A stretch of 24,569 nt of DNA. Origin: Acidobacteriota bacterium (GTDB lineage: Bacteria; Acidobacteriota; Vicinamibacteria; Vicinamibacterales; UBA2999). Position numbers and translations under genes: made by a program. The DNA lies in the NCBI GenBank assembly GCA_947465275.1, contig CANIAI010000002.1, positions 1 through 24,569 on the forward strand, read 5' to 3'. Below are positions 13,343-20,175 of this stretch, piece after piece (position 1 is the stretch's first letter; the number at the start of each line of letters is the position of its first letter). Below the pieces are notes generated by a model that made no database searches, had not been told where the DNA came from, and was given only the letters and a program-made list of their open reading frames with translations.

Positions 13343-14189
13343 CGTTCACGCTCTCCTGCTTCGCCCGCTCGAGCGCGGCGAAGACCTCCCGCTGTGACAG
13401 CCCGTGCCGCTGGGCCAGGACGCGCAGCCCCTCACGCCTCGCCAGCCCTCCGGAATGGGTCATCTCCCTGAATTCAGTCAGCAACCCGGCGTCGTCAGCC
13501 GAGACCGGCGCCTCGACCAGACGCGGCGCAGGGCCGAGCATGACCGTGAACTCGCCCTTTTCAGGAAAATCCAGAGCCAGCAGCTCCCGGGCGGTTCCGC
13601 GCAGCACCTGCTGGTGCATCTTCGTCAGCTCGCGCCCCACGCAGACGGGACGATCGCCGCACACGGCCGCGATATCGTCGAGCGTGGCCCGAACGCGGTG
13701 CGGCGACTCGAAGAAGGTCACCGCATGTTCGACGCCGGCCACACCCTGCAGCCATGATCTTCTGTCGGACGACCGATGAGGGGAGAACCCCAGGACCGTC
13801 ATGGGGTACATCGGAAATCCGGAGAGAACCCCCAGTGTCAGCGGGGCGCTGGCCCCCGGAACGGCATCGACCGGGATGCCCTCTGCCAGGCAGGCCTGCA
13901 CCAGGTCGAGTCCCGGATCAGAGACCAGCGGCGTGCCGGCGTCGCTCACGAGGGCAATCGACGCTCCCTCGCGCAGCCGGACCAGCAGCACGGGCACCCG
14001 GGCGTGCCGGTTGTGCTCGTGAAAACTGGTCGTGGGGGTGGCGATGGTGAAGTGGTTCAGCAGCTTCGCCGTCCGCCGCGTGTCTTCCGCCGCGATCAGC
14101 TGCACCTCGCGCAGCACCCGCAGCGCCCGCAACGTGATGTCTTCGAGGTTGCCGATGGGAGTGGCGACGACGAAGAGCGTACCGGTCAT
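13335..14189 (-). CDS. rsmI: 16S rRNA (cytidine1402-2'-O)-methyltransferase
   Basis: RsmI methylates the ribose of C1402 in the decoding centre of 16S rRNA using S-adenosylmethionine. It belongs to the tetrapyrrole-methylase fold family. The N terminus has FVVATPIGNLEDITLRAL, followed by AAEDTRRTAKLL, SDAGTPLVSDPG, DAVPGASAPLTL, FFESPHRV and CVGRELTKMHQQ, all characteristic of RsmI. At 284 residues it has the usual length. It is the first gene of the - strand cluster and overlaps glmU by 8 bp. There is no clear Shine-Dalgarno before the ATG; a TACAAT on the - strand (14202-14207) could be a -10 box that would give a very short leader, but no matching -35 is visible. The DUF885 gene diverges from it. 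Confidence 0.95.
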   Translation of the reverse strand: MTGTLFVVATPIGNLEDITLRALRVLREVQLIAAEDTRRTAKLLNHFTIATPTTSFHEHNRHARVPVLLVRLREGASIALVSDAGTPLVSDPGLDLVQACLAEGIPVDAVPGASAPLTLGVLSGFPMYPMTVLGFSPHRSSDRRSWLQGVAGVEHAVTFFESPHRVRATLDDIAAVCGDRPVCVGRELTKMHQQVLRGTARELLALDFPEKGEFTVMLGPAPRLVEAPVSADDAGLLTEFREMTHSGGLARREGLRVLAQRHGLSQREVFAALERAKQESVNDV

Positions 14190-14264
14190 TGCGCGGCGAT
14201 TATTGTACTATTGCCGGATGGGCGCTCCCCGGCGGACGAGTCTGAGCGCCGAGCCTGGCCTGGC

Positions 14265-15923
14265 ATGCACCCATTCGAGCCCTTTCCGCATTTCGTCGAT
14301 GACTACCTCTCGTTCCTGCACGAGGCGCACCCCAGCCTGGCGGCTCTGGACGGAGTGCACCTTCACGACGACCTCCTCGAGGATCTCGGCCGCTCCGCGG
14401 TAGACGCGCACGTCCGGGCGCTCGCCGGCTTCAGCCGGCGCCTGCACCAGATTGACGGTCAGCTGTTGCCGCCGGTCGAGCAGGTCGAGCACCGCATCGT
14501 CGGGTCGAACGTCGAGGCCCGGATGTTCGAGCTCGAACAGGTGCGTACCTGGGAGCGGAATCCTCAGATCTACGCCGACCTCATCGGCACGAGCCTCGCC
14601 GGCCAGGCGCTCTTCGCCTTCGCCCCCGAGGCCGAGCGCGCCCGCCGGGTGGTGTCGAAGCTCCGGCAGGTGCCCCGCCTGGTGCAGGCCGCCCGCGACA
14701 ACGTGAAGGAAGCGCCGGGCATTTACGTCAAGGCGGCACTCGAGGCGTGGCGCGGGACGCTCCGGTTCCTCGAAGTCGACCTGCCGCGGGCGTTTACGTC
14801 GCTGGACGACCTGCACATCCTCGGAGACCTGGCCGACACCTCCACCGAGGCGGCGACCGCCATCCGCGGCTACGTGGAATACCTCGAGACCGACCTCGCG
14901 CCGCGAGCCAAGGCGTCGTTCCGGCTCGGCCGGGAGAAGTTCGAGCAGAAACTGCGCCTTGACGAGGGGATCACCCTCAACGCCGACCGCATCATGAGCA
15001 TCGCGCTCCGTGAACTCGGTCGCGTGCAGGAAGAATTCAGCGAGGTCGCGGCGAAGGTCGGTCCAGGCGACCCTGTCGAGGTATGGCGTTCGACCAAGAG
15101 CAATCACCCCGAGGCCGGCCAGCTGGTCGCGTCAGCGCGGGCGCAACTGACGGAGCTGCTGGAATTCGTCGAGCGCAACGCGATCGTCTCGGTCCCTGGT
15201 GGCGAGCCGGTTGTAGTTGGTCATACGCCAGACTTTTTCCGTTGGACGATGGCGAGCCTCTGGGCTCCCGGGCCGCTCGAATCCAAGCCGAGCCGGGCCT
15301 ACTACTACCTCACCGACGTCGACAAGAGCTGGACCCCCGAGCGTCAGCGCGAGCACCTGCGCGATTTCAACCTGCCGACCCTCTGGAACATCTCGATGCA
15401 CGAGGTCTATCCTGGTCACCTGCTGCACGCGCAGCACCTGCGGCGGGTCGACTCGAAGGTGCGGAAGTCGAGCTTCTTCGCGCCCGCGTCGTTCACCGAG
15501 GGATGGGCGCACTACGCCGAGCAGCTCATGGTCGAGGCCGGGTTCCGCCGGTCGGAGCCGGCCATCCGCCTCGGACAGCTCGCGGAGGCGCTGGTGCGGC
15601 TCGCCCGCGTCGTCGTCGGCATCCGCCTGCACTGCGAAGACCTGTCGGTCGAACAGGGGATGCGCTTCTTCCGCGACGAGGCGTACCTCGAGGAAGCCAC
15701 GGCCCGCCGCGAGGCCGAGCGCGGCACCTTCGACCCGACCTATCTCGTATACTCGGTCGGAAAGCTCATGCTGCTGAAGCTGCGGAGCGACTACAAGGAA
15801 CGGCACGCGGGCCGGTTCTCGCTGCGGTCGTTCCACGACGCCCTGCTCGCCCAGGGCACCGCCCCCTTCTGGGCGCATCGTCAGTTGCTGCTCGGCGACA
15901 CCGCTGACGCGGTCCTCGACTGA
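14265..15923 (+). CDS. DUF885 family protein, putative metallopeptidase
   Basis: This matches the DUF885 family (Pfam PF05960), large helical proteins thought to be metal-dependent peptidases; the substrate is unknown. The motif HEVYPGHLLHAQH begins at residue 379 and FTEGWAHYAEQ follows with Glu412 about 30 residues later, the pairing typical of the family and reminiscent of a zincin active site. I start at the ATG at 14265 (MHPFEPFPHFVDDYL), giving 552 residues; the frame extends upstream but runs across the rsmI gene. Many DUF885 members are secreted or lipoproteins, but no signal peptide is visible here, so this copy is probably cytoplasmic. It diverges from rsmI, with 75 bp between the starts, and is followed 5 bp later by the zinc ribbon gene. 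Family assignment is solid; activity is inferred. Confidence 0.88.
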   Translation: MHPFEPFPHFVDDYLSFLHEAHPSLAALDGVHLHDDLLEDLGRSAVDAHVRALAGFSRRLHQIDGQLLPPVEQVEHRIVGSNVEARMFELEQVRTWERNPQIYADLIGTSLAGQALFAFAPEAERARRVVSKLRQVPRLVQAARDNVKEAPGIYVKAALEAWRGTLRFLEVDLPRAFTSLDDLHILGDLADTSTEAATAIRGYVEYLETDLAPRAKASFRLGREKFEQKLRLDEGITLNADRIMSIALRELGRVQEEFSEVAAKVGPGDPVEVWRSTKSNHPEAGQLVASARAQLTELLEFVERNAIVSVPGGEPVVVGHTPDFFRWTMASLWAPGPLESKPSRAYYYLTDVDKSWTPERQREHLRDFNLPTLWNISMHEVYPGHLLHAQHLRRVDSKVRKSSFFAPASFTEGWAHYAEQLMVEAGFRRSEPAIRLGQLAEALVRLARVVVGIRLHCEDLSVEQGMRFFRDEAYLEEATARREAERGTFDPTYLVYSVGKLMLLKLRSDYKERHAGRFSLRSFHDALLAQGTAPFWAHRQLLLGDTADAVLD

Positions 15924-15928
15924 ACACC

Positions 15929-16273
15929 ATGCCTCTTTACGAATACCAGTGCGAAGCCTGCGGCAAGCGCTTCGAAGTGATCCAGAAGTTCTCGGACGCG
16001 CCGGCTGACGCCTGCCGCCACTGCGGCCAGGGGCCGGTGCACAAGCTGCTCTCGTCCCCGGCCATCCAGTTCAAGGGGTCTGGCTGGTACATCACGGACT
16101 ACGCGAAGAAGTCCAACAGCGACGCAGGGAAGAGCGGATCTCCCGCGGCCTCTGACGGCTCCTCCGGCGGGAAGTCGGACGGCGGCGCGTCGTCCGAGGG
16201 CGGCACGACGTCCGAGAAGAGCGGCAAGTCCGACACGCCGGCCGCCGCGCCCACCGCTGCCGCCAAAGACTGA
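15929..16273 (+). CDS. FmdB-type zinc ribbon protein
   Basis: This 114-residue protein starts with MPLYEYQCEACGKRFE and has CxxC pairs at residues 8-11 and 30-33 that form a small zinc ribbon, the hallmark of the FmdB/CxxC regulatory family. PVHKLLSSPAIQFKGSGWYITDY is the conserved second half. The last 50 residues are a Ser/Gly/Lys-rich disordered tail, as is common in this family. The precise function is unknown; FmdB was proposed as a regulator of formamidase in Methylophilus, which cannot be transferred here. It begins 5 bp after the DUF885 stop and ends 10 bp before serS, so the three genes are likely cotranscribed. Family membership is clear; role is not. Confidence 0.9.
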   Translation: MPLYEYQCEACGKRFEVIQKFSDAPADACRHCGQGPVHKLLSSPAIQFKGSGWYITDYAKKSNSDAGKSGSPAASDGSSGGKSDGGASSEGGTTSEKSGKSDTPAAAPTAAAKD

Positions 16274-16283
16274 CGACGACACC

Positions 16284-17570
16284 ATGATCGACGCCGCGCT
16301 GCTGCGTGACAACCTCGAGGCCGTCAGGACCGCGGTGACCAACCGCGGCGCCGACCTCTCCCGCGAGCTGGACGAGCTCGTCCGTCTCGAGAACGAGCGC
16401 CGCCGCGTGCTGCCCGAACTCGAAGGGCTGAAGCGCGACCAGAACGCCGCCGGCGATGAAGTCGGCAAGGCGAAGCGCGAAGGGCGTGACACCTCGGCGC
16501 TGCAGGAAGCCAGCAAGGCTCGCGCGCAGCAGGTGAAGCAGCTCGGCGTCGAGCTCGAGGCCATCGAGCAGGCTCGCGCGCAGGGGCTGCTCGCCATCCC
16601 GAACATCCCGCACAGCGGCGTGCCGATCGGCAAGAGCGCCGCCGACAACGTCGAGGTGCGCCGCGTCGGCACGCCGAAGACGTTCGACTTCACCCCGCAG
16701 GCGCACTGGGACCTCGGTCCGGCGCTCGGCATCATCGACTTCGAGCGGGGCACGAAGATCGCCGGCGCGCGGTTCACCGTGCTCGTCGGCGCGGGCGCGC
16801 GGCTCGCGCGGGCGCTGATCAACTTCATGCTCGACCTCCACACGCGGCAGCACGGCTACCTGGAGATCGAGCCGCCGTTCATGGCGAACAGCGCGTCGAT
16901 GACGGGCACCGGCAACCTGCCGAAGTTCGAGGCCGACCTGTTCAAGATCAGCGGCGAGTGGGATCTCTACATGATCCCGACCGCCGAGGTGCCGCTCACC
17001 AACATGCACCGGGGCGAGATCCTCGACGGGCGCGAGCTGCCGATCCGCTACACGGCGTACACGCCCTGCTTCCGCAGCGAGGCCGGGTCGTACGGGGCCG
17101 ACGTGCGCGGGCTCATTCGCCAGCACCAGTTCGACAAGGTCGAACTGATGGTCTTCACGACCGCGCAGGAATCCCACAACGAACTCGAGCGGCTCACCGG
17201 CAACGCCGAGCAGGTGCTGCAGAAGCTCGGGCTCCCCTACCGCACGATGCTGCTCTGCACCGGCGACATGGGGTTCGCGTCGGCGAAGACGTACGACATC
17301 GAGGTGTGGCTGCCGAGCCAGGGTGTCTATCGCGAGATCTCCTCGTGCAGCAACACCGAGGCGTTCCAGGCGCGGCGCGCGCAGATTCGCTACCGGCCCG
17401 ACGGCACGGGCAAGCCCGAGTTCGCGCACACGCTGAACGGCTCGGGTCTCGCGGTCGGGCGCACGCTGATCGCCATCCTCGAGAACTACCAGCAGGCCGA
17501 TGGATCGGTGGTGGTGCCCGAGGCGCTGCGTCCGTTCATGGGCGGGCAGGAAGTCATCACCGGCAGGTAG
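16284..17570 (+). CDS. serS: Seryl-tRNA synthetase
   Basis: SerRS charges tRNA-Ser (and tRNA-Sec if present) with serine. The N-terminal Leu/Glu/Arg-rich stretch (about 20-110) is the long coiled-coil arm that reads the long variable arm of tRNA-Ser. The class II catalytic core has TAEVPL from residue 233, motif 2 FRSEAGSYGADVRGLIRQHQF from 263 and motif 3 NGSGLAVGRTLIAILENYQ from 385. It has 428 residues, the usual length, and begins at the ATG at 16284. No Shine-Dalgarno is obvious, so it may be read by coupling from the zinc ribbon gene 10 bp upstream. A tRNA-Ser gene lies 90 bp downstream on the same strand, placing enzyme and substrate side by side. Confidence 0.97.
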   Translation: MIDAALLRDNLEAVRTAVTNRGADLSRELDELVRLENERRRVLPELEGLKRDQNAAGDEVGKAKREGRDTSALQEASKARAQQVKQLGVELEAIEQARAQGLLAIPNIPHSGVPIGKSAADNVEVRRVGTPKTFDFTPQAHWDLGPALGIIDFERGTKIAGARFTVLVGAGARLARALINFMLDLHTRQHGYLEIEPPFMANSASMTGTGNLPKFEADLFKISGEWDLYMIPTAEVPLTNMHRGEILDGRELPIRYTAYTPCFRSEAGSYGADVRGLIRQHQFDKVELMVFTTAQESHNELERLTGNAEQVLQKLGLPYRTMLLCTGDMGFASAKTYDIEVWLPSQGVYREISSCSNTEAFQARRAQIRYRPDGTGKPEFAHTLNGSGLAVGRTLIAILENYQQADGSVVVPEALRPFMGGQEVITGR

Positions 17571-17660
17571 TCACACGAGCACGACGCGCGGGGCCGCCAG
17601 GCTCTCGCGCAACACGCCCGCGCGCGGCCCACGCCGCCGCGGACGACCGGCGTCCGATAC

Positions 17661-17751
<91 letters not shown>

Positions 17752-17848
17752 TTCATCGTCTAGTCGAATCCAATAACATTCTACAACACCTGTATTAGCA
17801 ACGACATACGGCGACATGCAAGTCTCACGTCGTCCATTGACTTGGAGT

Positions 17849-17868
17849 TGTCCCGTCGGCTGTTGAAA
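17849..17868 (+). repeat. IS256-family left terminal inverted repeat
   Basis: TGTCCC, then GTCG, then GCTGTTGAAA. It pairs with the right end at 19250-19269 at 16 of 20 positions; the four central bases are all different. Confidence 0.82.
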
Positions 17869-17891
17869 CTCAGCGGCGGCTCAGTTGACGA

Positions 17892-19166
17892 CTATGCGAC
17901 GTTCTCCACGTCCGTGACAAGTCCGAGCTGCTGATCGCGTGCGCGTAGCGCGGCGACGAGCTGCGGCATCGCCTTGTATCCCTTCAAACGCCGGAAGCCT
18001 TTGACCGCTTCGAGCACACCGGCGGCGACCCACCGGACGACCATCTGTCCCCCGCGCCAGCGCTTCACGTTCCGTTTCACCTGGCGCGTGCGGCTGATGA
18101 GACTCTCTGCGGCGTTGGTGGTGACCAGCGAGCGCCGGAGGGCTTCAGACAGGTGGAGCCCGAGGACCGTGAGCGTTTCATCCAAGCCTTCTTTCACGCT
18201 CTCGGCGGCACTCGGGTGATCGGTCTCGAGGCGCCGGACCAGATCGAGGAGCAGGCGCTTCGCCGGCGCGACCTCCGTGCAGCGATAGGCGCGCTGGAGG
18301 CTGGCCTTCACCCAGGGACGTTGTCGCTCCGGCAGATGGTCCAGCACGTTCCGGAGCTTGTGCACCTGGCAGCGCTGGACCAGCGCGGCGTCCCCGAAGG
18401 TGTCGCGCACCGCCTTCCGCAGCGCCTTGGAGCCATCCAGCATCACCAGCAGACTGCGATCCGTGCGCAAGCCACGGCTCTGGAGATTCGCGAGCAGGCT
18501 TTGACAGAGCGTGGCGTTCTCCGTCGAGCCTTCCCACAGTCCCAGGGCGTGCTTCGCGCCATCGGCGGCGATCCCCAACGCGATGATGAGGCAGTGCTCG
18601 CCGACGTGTACGCCGTCGAGCAGCAGCCCGACGAGGTCGAGCGCGTCCAGGGACGTGGACTGCCACGCCTCGAGCTGCGCGCGGGTCTTGGCGACGAAGC
18701 GCCGACTGACGGCACTCTTGCTGGTTCCTCGACTGGCCACCATCGGCGGCAGCGGCTCCAAGCTGCGCGCGTACTGGCGGGTGGCCACGCCGACCAGCAT
18801 CTGTTCGACCACGCGCCGATTCAGGGGATCCGTATCGGCCATGGCGCGAAACGTCGGCAACACGACCTCGCGTCCGTCCGCGCGCACCCGCGGACGACGA
18901 ATCGCCACCTTGCGGCCACCCAGCACGACTTCGCTGGGGACCGTGCCGGCGCGCGAGGCCGCTCGGTCGGTCTGATGCGTGTACCGCGCGCCGCAGACGG
19001 CGCTGCGATCGTCCTCCAGCATCGTGGCGAGCACGCGCAAGCCTGAGCTGATGGCCAGTTCGAACAACTCAGCACGCGTGTCGACGAGGAGATCAACGAG
19101 GGAGAGATGGCGCTGGGAGGACTCCGGTTGGTGCGTGCATCCGACTGTGCGAGACTCTCGTTTCAT
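17892..19166 (-). CDS. IS256-family (mutator-type) transposase
   Basis: This 424-residue DDE transposase moves the surrounding IS. The catalytic triad is visible: Asp in LLLDGVHVG, Asp in LVMLDGSKALRKAV, and Glu in TTNAAESLISRTRQVKR. The C2H-like signature RCQVHKLRNVLDHLP between the second Asp and the Glu is typical of the mutator superfamily. The N-terminal PSEVVLGGRKVAIRRPRVR region and QMLVGVATRQYARSLEPLP also fit. No frameshift or stop is seen, so it may still be active. A good Shine-Dalgarno (AAGGAG) lies 5 bases before the ATG at 19164-19166. The stop lies 43 bp from the left end of the IS, and the gene reads toward tRNA-Ser. Confidence 0.95.
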   Translation of the reverse strand: MKRESRTVGCTHQPESSQRHLSLVDLLVDTRAELFELAISSGLRVLATMLEDDRSAVCGARYTHQTDRAASRAGTVPSEVVLGGRKVAIRRPRVRADGREVVLPTFRAMADTDPLNRRVVEQMLVGVATRQYARSLEPLPPMVASRGTSKSAVSRRFVAKTRAQLEAWQSTSLDALDLVGLLLDGVHVGEHCLIIALGIAADGAKHALGLWEGSTENATLCQSLLANLQSRGLRTDRSLLVMLDGSKALRKAVRDTFGDAALVQRCQVHKLRNVLDHLPERQRPWVKASLQRAYRCTEVAPAKRLLLDLVRRLETDHPSAAESVKEGLDETLTVLGLHLSEALRRSLVTTNAAESLISRTRQVKRNVKRWRGGQMVVRWVAAGVLEAVKGFRRLKGYKAMPQLVAALRARDQQLGLVTDVENVA

Positions 19167-19249
19167 GGCGGCTCCTTGTTGGCGGGCTTTCGCCCTGGCT
19201 TAGTCACCGGTCGTATAGCACGACCAGTGAGGAGCCGCCGCTCTTCAAA

Positions 19250-19269
19250 TTTCAACAGCTACTGGGACA
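19250..19269 (-). repeat. IS256-family right terminal inverted repeat
   Basis: Read on the - strand it is TGTCCC, AGTA, GCTGTTGAAA, matching the left end. The GGGACA at 19264-19269 marks the outer edge. The island DNA resumes at 19270. Confidence 0.82.
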
Positions 19270-19348
19270 TCCCCGTTCGAGGAAACAGCTGATTTTGGGC
19301 GCGTGTGTTGCGCCTCCAATGCGGCGCGGTCTCTGTAAGTCTCATTAG

Positions 19349-19516
19349 AAATGCCAGCCAGTACGCGAGCGCAAGGTTCTGGACCCGCCCACGATCATGG
19401 TCGCGTTGACCGGATACGGGAGCATCGCCATGGCGGTAGAGGACATCAAGCTGGGTGCTGCCAGGTACCTGACCAAGCCCGCAGACATCGAACAAGATAT
19501 CTCGCCTCGCGTTTGA
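19349..19516 (+). pseudogene. C-terminal scrap of an ActR/RegA-type response-regulator receiver domain
   Basis: There is no start codon and no complete domain, but the frame 19349-19516 reads VALTGYGSIAMAVEDIKLG followed by ARYLTKPADIEQD and a TGA. This matches the second half of the receiver domain in the ActR/RegA/PrrA family of response regulators, including the conserved Thr of LTGY and Lys of TKPAD. The phosphorylated Asp and the whole N-terminal half are missing, and the frame ends before the Fis-type DNA-binding domain that the family carries. A TAG at 19346-19348 closes the frame upstream. It lies 80 bp inside the right edge of the IS256 element, so an IS-linked deletion is a plausible cause of the truncation. 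It is not expected to be functional. Confidence 0.75.
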
Positions 19517-19551
19517 CACGCTGAGCTTCTGGGCGCTAAGGTGTCGTTCTG

Positions 19552-19938
19552 ATGACGCCTCTGCGTCGCGCACTCCCTCCGCTGGCGGCCATTTGGCTGT
19601 CCTGCCAGATCGGGACGGTTGCGCTCGTGCCCGTCGCCTTGTGGGTCAGTGCCGCGGACCCGCACGCGGCCGAGTGCACCTGCGGACATGGCGCGGATGC
19701 CATGTGTCCGATGCATCGCCACAAACCGGCGGGTGATCCAAACAGCCACTGCTCGATGCAGGCGTCGAATGAGACCGGCACGGGCGTGCTTACGACGATC
19801 TTTGGCGCCGCTGGTCTGATACCCGGATCAACTCCGTCACTCGCTGCTCCAGTTCCTTCGATAAACGTCAGCCCAACCGACGTTGACGTCCGAGGCGAAC
19901 GTCCCGTTCCGCCAGATCCGCCTCCTCCTCGCGTCTAG
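19552..19938 (+). CDS. Small secreted Cys/His/Met-rich protein, function unknown
   Basis: I do not recognise a named family. The 128-residue product has a hydrophobic N-terminal segment (about residues 9-33, LPPLAAIWLSCQIGTVALVPVA) consistent with a signal peptide or single membrane anchor. Then comes a compact run rich in Cys, His and Met: ECTCGHGADAMCPMHRHK and, a few residues on, SHCSMQ. The tail is Pro/Ser/Val-rich and ends in PPDPPPPRV. The CPMH core recalls the heavy-metal-binding CPMHP motif of copper-handling proteins, so periplasmic copper or other soft-metal binding is a reasonable guess, not a demonstration. An AAGG lies about 10 bases upstream of the ATG. It precedes the TonB-dependent receptor on the same strand with a 237-bp gap and follows the response-regulator scrap. 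Confidence 0.65.
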   Translation: MTPLRRALPPLAAIWLSCQIGTVALVPVALWVSAADPHAAECTCGHGADAMCPMHRHKPAGDPNSHCSMQASNETGTGVLTTIFGAAGLIPGSTPSLAAPVPSINVSPTDVDVRGERPVPPDPPPPRV

Positions 19939-20175
19939 TCCCACACGTCTTGCGGAGCGACCGCGTGCGGCCGTACGGCTGCGCGTTGGACGACCCGTCG
20001 CGTGCGGCGGCGACACTTCGCATTCTTGGCAGCGATTCGGCGTGCTTGACGGCAACGTCCATCGCTCGCTGACGCCCAGCCATCCCGCGCGAGTGCGGGT
20101 GGCTGTCATTGCCGGAGCGCGACGTGTCTCGTCGCGTCTGCGTGTCATTTGGGCGAGTTCAATGGGAGGACGAAC

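Larger units (their letters stand above)
17849..19269 (-). mobile_element. IS256-family insertion sequence
   Basis: A 1421-bp element with imperfect 20-bp terminal inverted repeats (16 of 20 match: TGTCCC, four unmatched bases, then GCTGTTGAAA) at 17849-17868 and 19250-19269. An additional perfect 11-bp subterminal inverted repeat AGCGGCGGCTC lies at 17872-17882 and, inverted, at 19232-19242. It encodes one full-length transposase. Length and single-gene layout fit IS256. The 8 bp outside the two ends (CTTGGAGT on the left, TCCCCGTT on the right) do not match, although this family normally leaves an 8-9 bp duplication, so one flank was probably lost after insertion. Confidence 0.85.

Noticed and set aside
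17571..17660. Possible terminator hairpin (GGGCCGC ... GCGGCCC) between serS and tRNA-Ser
   Set aside because: The loop is long (about 25 bases) and no T-run follows, so it does not meet the pattern of an intrinsic terminator.
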